A DNA stretch of 64,000 nucleotides from Marsupella aquatica (lineage: Eukaryota > Marchantiophyta), in contig OZ316892.1 of the NCBI GenBank assembly GCA_973895155.1, positions 24,304,001 to 24,368,000 on the forward strand, read 5' to 3'. The notes below the pieces were generated by a model that had not been told where the DNA came from, made no database searches, and saw only the letters and a program-made list of their open reading frames with translations. Of this stretch, positions 11,054-20,690 are shown piece by piece. Position 1 is the first letter of the stretch, and the number at the start of each line of letters is the position of its first letter. The position numbers were made by a program, and so were the translations under genes.

Positions 11054-12278
11054 TGTTAAAGACCCGCAAACTAAGTGAGGGAACGCAAACCTTGCTCCAG
11101 AACCAAAGTTGAATTGCTAGTATAAAAAATGGGCAGGCATGAATCTTGGACCATTGCTTGGGAGACCACCTTCACTGGACCAATACCAAGAGGGCCTTGC
11201 CCCATCCCGGCCATTTCTCCTGGTCATTGGCTTGAAAGATTCATTGCAGCTTTCTCCGAGTAATTTTGGGTGGGAAGGGACGAACCCTTTGCTGGCAAGG
11301 ACTCCAGTGTCAGCGTAAGCACAAGAGAGACTGGGATCTGCACATGCAGGACTTGTGCTTCAGCCATGTGCAGTCGGGGCCAGGCCCACCACTCCAATTC
11401 CCTCCACTCGAACACAGATGGCCCAGTCAAAATTTCCTTACTGACTCGCTCAGCCGATGACTCAATATTTTATTGGAATTGTCTCCCGGACCACCCAACC
11501 CTATGACCAGGCTCTAAACTGGATTGCACTTGGCTGCCAACTCCAAGGCCCCCCCCAGGCAACTTGCCTCTCCTTCAAGGAGCGCTAGACTGCTGGGGAC
11601 CAATTCCAGTAGTCTCCACCAAGGGCATCACTTCCCTGGGGTCTCCTTGAAGTCGAGCATTCCTATACAGCAACGCATGCAAGAGCTCTAAAGGAAATGC
11701 AGAATGGACATGTAACAACTAGCCATGTGTTACTTACCTGAGCAACACACAATCCCTATCGTTAGACTGGACAAAAAATCCAGAAAAGCAAAGGAAATTG
11801 AGATGAGGTAACTCGAATGACAACGTACCTTGTTGATGGAATAGGACAGAACCAGGGGCCCTGAGGTCAATTATACACGACCTATTTGGTGAATGCGCCT
11901 TGCTTGAAATAAAACCTGGAGTACAACACCCGGGACAAATCCAAAGTGAGTTTTAAATCATACATTTCCATATTGAATGATAGCAATATTCTGGCAGGCC
12001 TTCAATTTCTTTTGAACAAATGGAGTATTTCGAAATATCATCATGGTTCCTCAAATTAAAGGAACTCAGACCAATTTTCCTCTGTTGGCTCACTGCCTTC
12101 AAAATTGATACATTCAACATTCCTTGTACAAAATAGCTCCACAGGAGCAAAGTGCGAAAACCTGAACTAGTTTTCAGTGTGGTACACAAGAGGAACATCC
12201 CCTCCCTGTGCACAAGCCAACACATAATTCAGGGCACAATGTAACCTAAACTACCCTACCGTGAAAATTGGGGCCATC
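11054..12278. other. Unassigned spacer in CACTA cargo
   Basis: No convincing exon. The open frames at 11224-11506 overlap on both strands and have no recognisable domain. If 12720-12279 and 11049-10300 belong to one gene, this is its intron, which would be about 1.2 kb long. Confidence 0.35.
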
Positions 12279-12720
12279 CTAAGGTATGGACAGATTCACC
12301 CAAGGATGTGTATTATAAACCACACAACAGAAACGGGCCATCCGACGAAGCTGATTCAACTTTGCATTCTCATCAAGTGCCGGGTCTTGGGAACAGATAC
12401 TGCACTCTGCAATCAATTCATGGATATAGGCATTAAGCTGAGCCTTGGAGGCGTCAGGCACTCCATCGGTCTTCACACAAAATTGAAGGTATATGGGCAG
12501 ACGTTTAGGTCTTGGGACGCGTCGGAGTGCTCGAGGCAGATTGCTACGTCTGACAGGGGCAATGTCTCGGTAGTAGCACAGGACCCCTAGACCTCTAGGG
12601 AGGACTTCATCCCGAACCATCAACTTGTACAGTCTGCGTACACGTCTGGTTAGAGTGTCCTCTGCTCTCCTCATAGAACGGGTGATCACCATACCTCGCC
12701 AAGTTTTGGTCGTTGCTTGC
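12279..12720 (-). CDS. Unknown Arg-rich exon (about 147 aa)
   Basis: A minus-strand exon runs from an acceptor (CCTACATCAG|GCAAGC, exon start 12720) to a stop at 12279-12281. It could also leave earlier at a GTTTAT donor near VVYNTHP. The sequence is strongly basic at its start (RRAEDTLTRRVRRLYKLMV) with conserved-looking Cys pairs (ECSICSQ). The composition looks like real protein rather than a shadow frame, but I recognise no family. It may join 11049-10300. Confidence 0.4.
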
Positions 12721-13080
12721 CTGATGTAGGTGGATGACCAAGGAATCTGGTGGATATGGTTCACGACGATCCACTCTCAGCAAGAGACATGCAAGACCTT
12801 CAACGTAGACGACAGCTTGGTAGACCAGAAGTCCTTCAACACACCGGCAGATTCAGAGACCTGCACACAAATTTACTTCACAACATCAATAAGTCGTTAT
12901 AGTGTGCAACGATAGACTTGGGCAAAGACATTTGGAAGCAAGGAGTAGGTATACGTGCACATGAGGAAAACATAAGAAAGGGAGTCAAGTTGGCCTTCAA
13001 TTGCATGCAAGAACACACAACATCACCTGAAATTCCAAATTCGTCTCATATTCAAATGAACTCAAGTCTTACATTGACAA

Positions 13081-13338
13081 TTATGCCAACCCGGCCAAGA
13101 TCTGCGTCTTTAGCCAATCCTCCGCTTGTGCTCTAGTCTTAAATGACCTATGACTATTCCCACTAAAACCTAGGACTTGTTTGTCAGCGGCTTCGTGACA
13201 TTCACATATGCCTGGCCTACGGCCTCTAGACACTGCATAATAACGGGAAACTAACGGCGTAGAAGTCTTGTGCAGAGGCAAAGCTTCATGACCCACAATG
13301 TCAGTATGAGGGGCCTCTGCACCCCCAGCATCAGCCAT
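13081..13338 (-). CDS. Stand-alone RNase H1-type hybrid-binding (Cauli_VI/HBD) protein, 85 aa
   Basis: A complete small frame runs from ATG at 13338 (context AGAGATGGC, good for plants) to TAA at 13081-13083. Residues 35-80 carry YYAVSRGRRPGI, then KQVLGFSG, SFKT and QAEDWL. This is the order and spacing of the small fold at the N-terminus of eukaryotic RNase H1, which binds RNA-DNA hybrid or double-stranded RNA. The aromatic Trp usual after PGI is replaced here (PGICECH). There is no RNase H catalytic domain downstream and the protein stops 7 residues after the fold. The frame stays open upstream to 13488, but the internal ATG has the better context. In the CACTA context it looks like captured cargo. 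Nucleic-acid binding is inferred from the family. Confidence 0.65.
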   Translation of the reverse strand: MADAGGAEAPHTDIVGHEALPLHKTSTPLVSRYYAVSRGRRPGICECHEAADKQVLGFSGNSHRSFKTRAQAEDWLKTQILAGLA

Positions 13339-13489
13339 CTCTAGGGGTGGACGCGCAAGAGCGATGAATTGCTCCAAAATTTCATGCAAAAATCGAAATA
13401 GTTGGCTAAGCAAACCCAACAGAGTCCACAGTAAATTTTCAGTACACAATCCGACCGCAGAGCACACAAATGCCCCTATGACTTGCACA

Positions 13490-16440
13490 GAAAGGGTCTA
13501 TATGGCATTGACCTTTGTCTCACGTGACATATTGCTTATAGATTGACTTCTACCGGGACTTCTACTCACACGACAATTGACGCCAAGAACCTGAATCCCA
13601 GACCTGAATGTGCCTAAACTTTCAAGACAACTCACACTTTCCGGGCAGCCCTTGCACTTCACCTGCGGAGAAGACAAACAAATCCATTCAATAAAAGAAA
13701 CGAGACTCGGAATGACACTACAGGACTGCATTGGGAATTACAAAGCAGATGACAGTAGTCGCAAATCATATCATACAATAGCTGAGAAGGAGAAACAATT
13801 AATATGCAAAATGATGTGTCACCTTAGAGTGATGTAACCCCGCGGCCAAATACGATACTAGTAGACAAGCGTTGAGCCCCGGCCTCGGCCCACCTCCAAA
13901 CCTGTAAAACAAAATGAATGATAGGTCAAGCTAACTGCAGGAGCCATAATTCTTGAAACTTCAGTACATCAAATTCAATGATCACCGACTGCTTGGAAAG
14001 CCCAAGCACAGATAGAGTTTTAAAGCTAAGCTTTACCAAATGTAGTAGCAAGCTAAAGCTAAAATTTCTTCACGTGAGAGCTTTGACCTAGGTGCGAACA
14101 ACTTGACCTTACAAAGCGTAAATTAACACAGCTGACATTGATGCGCGGAGCTTCAACAAAATGCTTCAACCCACGAAGGTAGTTAAATCAAAAGATGCAT
14201 CAAAGCCCCGATCAAAGCAAGTGCTCACAGAGACAGAGTGGAGGAGGACAGAGCAAAACGAGAGGTATCGCTCCGCCACGACATTACAACAAGAGAAACA
14301 GCACATGGGTTGTGTCCCGACTAAACTACTAGACTTTGGAGCTTTCCACTCTCTGCTCTGCTCTGCTCTAATCTGCTTTGCTCCCACGCTCTGTTTCAGA
14401 CTGGAGGGCGCAATAGGAACTTCACCAGAAACCAGGCAGCATTTTGGAAATCTAGATCAACTCACTATGATTTGTTGGCGTTGATTGACACACCCTCAGC
14501 CCCTCAGAGTATTCTCTGCCGCTGTTTGGGTCCCCGCTATAAGCGCAGCTCCAATCCCGACGCGTGCTATTAAACTGCAAAAAGACATGTGGGATCCTGT
14601 CATTGAAGAATAAGGCAAATAACACAAGGTATTCATCCGAGGACCTAGTACAGATTTCAAGAAGTTAAGCATACTCACCAACACTTAAAAGCTGACCGAC
14701 TGCTTTCCCCACTGCTTTCTCCCCAATTGTTGTTCCGCTAGTGTAACAAGCCTAGCAAATGTCTGCCTAGCCTTGCGCTTCACCTGTAGAGAAGAGACAA
14801 GAATGAACATCAATTAAAACAAAGCCCCGAACAAAGCCATCCCATAAGAATGACTCGACCGGAAATATTACAAAATTGCAATGGTAGAAGCATGTGGCTA
14901 ATATGAAATGCCTTCCTTTAGCATACGTGAACTACTTTAGCCAAGAAAAGGATGTTCACTCAGTCTGCAATCTTGGGGCAGTAATGAGCGTTGAGAGACA
15001 CGGACATATACAAAAATGGAATTGGCGTTGAAGAGCCAGGCGCACATTCTATCTATTTACAGAGCAGAATAGACTTGGACTATCCAACATTTAAACGATA
15101 GGAGTGGGCAACAATACACTATATGGAAGTAACTTGCATCCAAAATAGAAAAACCCCCGGGAAAACCTTCACTACATTGTTACCTTGATCCGATCAGAAG
15201 ACTCTTGCCCCCGCTCTTGCCACAATCGATTGGAAGCTTGAAAGTAGAAGGCGCCAACCCCTTCTTCTTTAAACCCCCGGGAAAGGCCCTGCAAATTCAG
15301 ATGCTTTAGAACAAATAGGCAACCACAAAATGAAGTGACTAAACCAGTAAAACCAAATCCCAGGCTACGATGACCAATTTAAACACATGCATGAAGGAAA
15401 ATGCTTTAGACATAGGTTTTGTAGCATGCGGGAACAAGCAGAGTGCGGGGCAGAGCGATAGAAAGTGTCACAAACACGGGCACAAACACAAACCAACACA
15501 AATTGCCACAGACGCAAACTTAATGTCCCTTCTTGCCGCCGACCATGCCCGAGACCGTGTAACCGTAGCCCTAATTTGCTGTGGGATTCCTGTCGGTGCC
15601 GGGGCCGGTGTTCACTATAGTCACCACCAACCTACAAAACAAAAAGCGACATAAGTCTCCGCCTGAAAAGCCAGCAACAGAAAAGCACAGTCCAAAATGT
15701 TCAAGACAAGAGGCCGGGCGAGAGGCAGCCCCGGGGCAGCAACAACAAAATGCACTTGTGCCTCAGCTCAAATCACTGGCACAATCTCTCGCCCATGGTT
15801 TCGCTCATTCGGCCCAAGATGTCCAACTTGGCCAAGGTTGAAATGCAGCCCGCAACCCCGTCTGCAATGCCCGCTGCAATGGCCAAGGTCAAAATGGGGG
15901 TCGAAATGCAGCCTCAGCTCCCCGCCCAGCTCCCCGCTCAACTCGCAATCAGCTTACAAAATTACTCGATCACAAAATGGACATGGGAATCGTAACAGGA
16001 ATGCAAGCCCGAATGCAAGAGAGTCCCGGAAGAGAGTGAGAGTGAGTGCACAGACCGGGGCACAGACACGTTCACAAAGCCCGGGACAAAGCCCCAGAGA
16101 AATCCCGAGAGTTCAAACAAATGCGGGACCGAACGTCGAACACTTTCGCCCAAACTCCAACTCAAGATCACGCAAGATGCGGAGCGAGATGACAAAGAAA
16201 CGAGTGAAGAAACTGCAGTGCAGGAGGGAGAAACTGGCAAAAAAGTCCAAAAGTCCGAAAGCCCAAAAGTGTGGCCCCGACTCGGACCTCTCCGGAGACC
16301 CCTCCTCCCACCCCTCCTGTCCCACCCTCTCGCACCGTCTCCCCGAGCCAATTCTCCCTCCTGCACTGGCATCCTACATCAAACGGCTCCTACAAAGTAG
16401 GAGGGGCAAAGGGGGGAACACGACACCCGGCACGACACTT
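13490..16440. other. Probable 5' leader/intron region of the HBD gene, plus low-complexity sequence
   Basis: The minus strand has recurrent acceptor-like boundaries followed by a similar exon start (CAGGTGAAGTGCAAG near 13661, CAGGTGAAGCGCAAG near 14783, and CAGGTTTGG near 13900), which suggests small duplicated non-coding exons. The 248-aa plus-strand frame at 15697-16443 is Ser/Arg/Pro-rich and mirrors purine-rich DNA with competing frames on the other strand. I do not accept it as a gene. The sequence is GC-richer than its surroundings. Confidence 0.35.
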
Positions 16441-16640
16441 TGACCACCCTTCCCCCCAAAACCCGTAAACCCTAAGCCACTGGTCAGGTGACACGTGGTC
16501 CAATGAGAAAGTGACGCGTGTCATTGCATATTAAAATGGCCCTTCAATTGATTAACTTTGGGACACCTTAAAAAAACCCTTCACCTATTCAATTTGTTGC
16601 GATGATATATAAGGACCTTGTTTGTTCTAATGGTGTTATA
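16441..16640. promoter_or_regulatory. Candidate two-sided promoter inside the CACTA
   Basis: For the minus-strand cargo there is a G-box core CACGTG at 16492-16497, a telo-box-like AAACCCTAA at 16467-16475 and a CCAAT at 16500-16504 within 40 bp. About 110 bp away, on the plus strand, lies a TATA-like ATATATAAGG near 16605-16614. These are standard plant promoter motifs. The arrangement sits between the leader of the HBD gene and the separate 16697-18183 exons. Promoter function is inference. Confidence 0.35.
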
Positions 16641-16696
16641 ATATTATTTGCGAAATTGATATTTAATACCCATCGGACGTTTGCACGTGTGTTTCG

Positions 16697-18183
16697 TTAT
16701 TTTGTAAGCTGAGGGCCCAGGGACGTGCATCCATATTTGACACTTCCGATTGTGTAGCAAGATTTCCCTGCGACATCGATCATCTCAGTATCTACCAACA
16801 TTGTACTTGCTTCAATTGAAGCATCTACAATCTTACTTGCATCCAATGTTGCTCCCAAGTTTTGACGTCGCTTCACCCTGCTCCCACTTGGTTGAGAGTC
16901 TATCAACTTTGCATCAACTACAATTCAGTGCATTCAAGTCCAACATAAGTCAATCAAGTCTAATCACATATACTAAATGTACATGTCACCAACCACAAAG
17001 TTGTCACTATCACCTTACCATTATGAACAGCCTTCTTCCCCTTCTTTGCCATTGCCACATCCTCCATGTCTGCTTCTGCTGATCAGTAAACACACTACAA
17101 TATTCAGGTTGAATTTATTAACCAAAGAATTGTCTCACAACATTCATATAGAGGAATTTAAAGCATAAGCTTACGTGATACCTCCTTGGCTATGGTCATT
17201 GAGGCACTGGGCCCATCTTTCTCATTATTTGTCTTTGAATCACCTAATACATCAATCATGATGTCACTTCAGATTTTGTTCATCCAACCAGTTCTTACAA
17301 AAAAGATTACCTTTCACAACTTAAGCTTCACAAAAACTCCATGCACTTTTCAAATGTAAACTACTGAATCATAGCAGGTTACCAGTCTCAGGGACCTTCT
17401 TGCCCTTCTGCTTACAAGAAATAGGTGCCTTGAATGCCTCCAATGTTCCTACATTCAAACCATTCACTCCATTCATGAAAACCTACTTCTAACATTTCAA
17501 CATAGGGCACAATGAACAATGGGCCCGATGTCATTTCCATACCTGTGTCAGATTTGGCAATTCCCTTTTTTGTTAACAAGGGCACACTTTGAACAAGGTT
17601 GCCCTCATTGTTTGGCTGGGAACCACCCAATTTTTCAATTAAAAGCTTGAAATTAGATTCCACTGATGCAAGAACGTTCGCTACAAATACCTCCACAATA
17701 TCCAAACGATCACCCAATTTACTTTCCACTCGAGGGAGTCCACACTCTAATGACTTCAACCGTTCACACATCTCTGTGAGAGTTGTAACAGTTCCCTCTC
17801 ATAACACAGCTTACACATCTCAAATAACTGTCCCTAAGTACTGGTTGCTTACTTCCTACTACATTTCCTTCTGATGCTCAAGGCCAAATAGTCTACGAAC
17901 ATAACAGAATTACAACATAATCACATGTTTGGAAGTCACACTTGTCACCTTGTGTTGGCATTTTCCTGTTAGAACCATTGTCTATCCACATCCTTTTCAA
18001 CCTATGTCCCTCTTGTTTCAAAATCCTCATTGCATAATCTGATATGAAATCTTCAACTGGGCCCTTACCATCATTACCAACATAGTCCCACCGTTCAAGA
18101 ATGTCCTTGCAGATAGTAGCCCAATCGGCTTTGTTCTGACTCCTAAACTTTGTAATGCTCAAATATAACCAGCACAATACTTC
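16697..18183 (-). CDS. Unknown multi-exon cargo gene (3 or more exons)
   Basis: Three minus-strand stretches look coding: 18183-17893 (residues around QNKADWATICKDILERWDYV and HRLKRMWIDNGSN, with a possible donor at ACACAAG|GTGACA), 17771-17412 (starts after CTCTCACAG, Leu/Glu-rich with heptad-like spacing, possibly coiled coil) and 16906-16697 (KRR basic patch then Ser/Asp/Ala-rich). A further upstream stretch at 18420-18200 is open except for one TAG and ends at a GTAAGC donor. I cannot close all splice phases, so exact borders are uncertain. The W..IC.DIL..W pattern is reminiscent of small DNA-binding transposon proteins, but I name no family. Confidence 0.4.
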
Positions 18184-18192
18184 TCCTCTCAA

Positions 18193-20300
18193 GTTAGAAT
18201 GCCAACGGTGCTTACCATATCATCACATGTGGGAGTTATCCAACCATTGGAATTCACTTCTACTTTACCAAATTTGTTAGTGTCTCTTGCCTTGGTACTC
18301 CCTGAAGCGCTACTAGGTGTCCCTCCACGGCCTGGGGTCCCCACGGCCTACTCTCCCCCCATGGCCTGGATTGCATTGTCCAAACCTCCTTGGAGTCCCT
18401 GCACATTTACAGGATCCCTGGCATGATTCAGCTCAGCTCAGCTTAGCTCCACGTATCTCCACCTGAGTTGCACCTTCGTTTGATTAGCGCTATTGCTATG
18501 CAAATAATGGCCATAAGCAAACCGTGACAGTTTGCAGAATGCTACGACAAGTAGGATTATGAAATAAAATTGGGACCAAAAAAAAGAGTGACAGGGCCAG
18601 GGCAACATACTTCGCCTACCACCCTGCACTTAGGCCACCAACTAACACTTGGAGCAGCGGATGGAGAATTACATCAGATGAGTGGACAGAGAATGAGCAA
18701 TCCGGTTATAGGCAAACAACGACTGACGCCCTGATGCAATCAAACGCACATCGACATAGCGGAGGGACATAAAAACTACATAAGCCAACTGACCTATTTA
18801 AGACCCACAATTTCAAGGGGAGGGACAAAGAGAGCAAAAACAGATGCAAAGACAAAGTTGTACTCACTCAATTGAGTAGGCAAGTGGGTGGGTGAAGATC
18901 AAGAACCAAAGTAGCAGCAAAGCCAGAGTAGCAACAAAGGGGAAATTTGAGCAAAAGGTAAGTGACACAGACAACTGCAGTGGTGTAAAGACATTGGGGA
19001 CATCTTTGGCTAAAGAAAACATACAAAGTATCCTGGTCATACCTTTGAGGTGGAGGTCGCAGGTAGCATGTGGAACATTGCTGGTCCCAAGTCTCAACAC
19101 GCAGGTAGCATGTGGAACATTGCTGGTCCCAAGTCTCAACATGCAGGTTAGTAGCAACTTGCGCTTTGTTGCCTTTTGAATGCACATTCTCAGCTTCCGC
19201 AAGCAGCTCACCCTCTTACCCTAAAGAAGCAGCGTGCCCTCAGTCTCCTATTTTGCAAGCAGCTCATGCTCGCCCTCAGTCTCCTATTCTGCAAACAGCT
19301 CATGCTCGTCCCTCTTGTTTTGCAAGCAGCTCATTCTTGTCAGAGATGGTGCAAGCTGTATGTCCTCCTAAACTCTAAAACCCAAAATGAATGTCGAGAC
19401 CAAGCACCTCCAATCTGTTCAATCCCTTCCGCAAGCAGTCAAGCGTCAGATGACAATGTAGGGATCAAGAACCAAGCGCTAGGCGGACATTGCACAAAAC
19501 AAGGACCGGGGGCAGAGACGATAATGCACAAAATGCAAGTAGTGACTGTCCCAACCGGTCAGTCTTCTGTGAATCTTTGCCCACATTGTCTCACTCCCAA
19601 GCTATCAGCTCTCAGGCAAGAGACAAATCAATCATCTCCGCTTGGACTTTTTACCTTCACGCCAAAAGCTGTCACTGGCCTCAAATGCTTCTCTGCAAAT
19701 GTCCACAATGCCTCAATGTCCTTACCACCAAGTGCTATGATGACCAAAGCACACTCACCCTAACCCAAGACTTAGTGCAAGCAGGCATGTAAATGCTAAT
19801 ACAGGGCCCGTTTCCGTTGAGGTGAGCCGTTGAGCTTAGTGTGCTTAAGTCCGCGCCAGAGTGTTGATGTAGGGGAACGATGTGGACTTAATTAGGCAAC
19901 AAAAGTTCCCAAACTAACACGGGTTAAGGATAACTTTAAATAAATCCCTTTGGTGAGAAAGATGAGGCCACTTAATCAGTTGTGCCCCACCCTACCCCCC
20001 CCCCCCCCCCTCATGGAATTCCCATTATCAAAAGTACCCATCATTTAGACTAAAACCAATCACGGGCTAGAGTGTTCACTGTGCCAATTAGTGCCCATGA
20101 CCCTATTAAAAGGACACTAGTTAGCTCTGCACGAATATGTCATGGTTGTGGGTGTATGTTGTACCTAGCTAGGGTTATAGTGATGCATTAGTTCCGGTTT
20201 AGAAGTAGAAGTTGTTGTACCAAACTATTGCTTGGCCTTTACAGTGATTCCAAGAATAAAACCCATGATGTGCTAGAGCGTTCACCCTTCACAAAGTAGC
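18193..20300. other. CACTA right interior with short tandem repeats
   Basis: No recognised gene. A 42-bp unit is repeated twice (19061-19144). A unit of about 38 bp (CCTCAGTCTCCTATT, then CAGCTCATGCTC) is repeated two to three times at 19237-19350. A 16-base C run lies at 19995-20010. The open frames at 18864-19792 are read through these repeats on both strands, so I do not call them genes. Confidence 0.5.
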
Positions 20301-20308
20301 AAGGTTAC

Positions 20309-20441
20309 TTTTCATAGTCTTTAACTAAACCGGAAAACACATGAAGTCTTTTATAGTCTTAGTTTAACAAAACCTTGGCAATGGATGTGAGTCATTTAAG
20401 GTATGGAAGAAGGACTTAGTGGGCTTAGTCCTATGAGGTAT
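20309..20441. repeat. CACTA right subterminal repeat zone
   Basis: Repeats such as ATAGTCTTTAACTAAA, GAAGTCTTTTATAGTC, GGACTTAGTGGGCTTAGTCC and GAGTCATTTAAGG mirror the motif family near the left end. They sit immediately inside the right inverted repeat. Confidence 0.65.
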
Positions 20442-20470
20442 GGTCTAAATTGCCCCGGTTTCTACTAGTC

Positions 20471-20690
20471 ACACTAAGACCTTGAAGTTCTTAACTGGTA
20501 CCCTATACCACTCCCTTGATATGGCTATGAGGATCCACAAGCACAATCCTGGCCCAATTATCCTACTCATGGATGTATGCAACATCACATGGACTGAGAG
20601 AAATGCACGAGTTTATTCATAGTTTCTTGGCCAACTCCCAAGCTGGGTCATTCTGAAGTCTGTGAATGACCACCTGAAAAAAATGCTCTT
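20471..20690 (+). pseudogene. LINE zinc-binding domain, 3' half
   Basis: One plus frame reads TKTLKFLTGTLYHSLDMAMR, then DVCNITWTERNARVY, one TAG, then WVILKSVNDHL. The W-x-ERN-x-R-x-(Y/F) block followed by I.KSV...L is the usual continuation of the plant LINE zf-RVT region whose first half lies at 1713-1890. Together they show that the CACTA inserted within this LINE. The retrotransposon 3' tail may reach about 21260, where an A/T-rich run begins. Confidence 0.6.

Larger units (their letters stand above)
1891..20470. mobile_element. Giant CACTA (En/Spm) element, 18.6 kb
   Basis: The left end reads CACTAGTAGAAACCGGG followed by an ATTTAGACC block (1891-1920). The right end (20442-20469) is its reverse complement, matching about 27 of 29 bases with one small indel. 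Only the last terminal base is altered. CACTAGTAGAAA is a textbook plant CACTA terminus. Both ends are followed by subterminal repeats of AGTCTTTTATAGACT type. The interrupted LINE domain resumes outside the right end. A clean 3-bp target duplication is not visible (CAA on the left; ACA, or CAC if shifted by one, on the right). No TNP2 transposase was found inside, so the element looks non-autonomous, with a large cargo and nested insertions. Confidence 0.85.

Noticed and set aside
15697-16443. 248-aa Ser/Arg/Pro-rich open frame
   Set aside because: It arises from purine-rich low-complexity DNA with equally long competing frames on the other strand and no domain. More consistent with leader or intron sequence.
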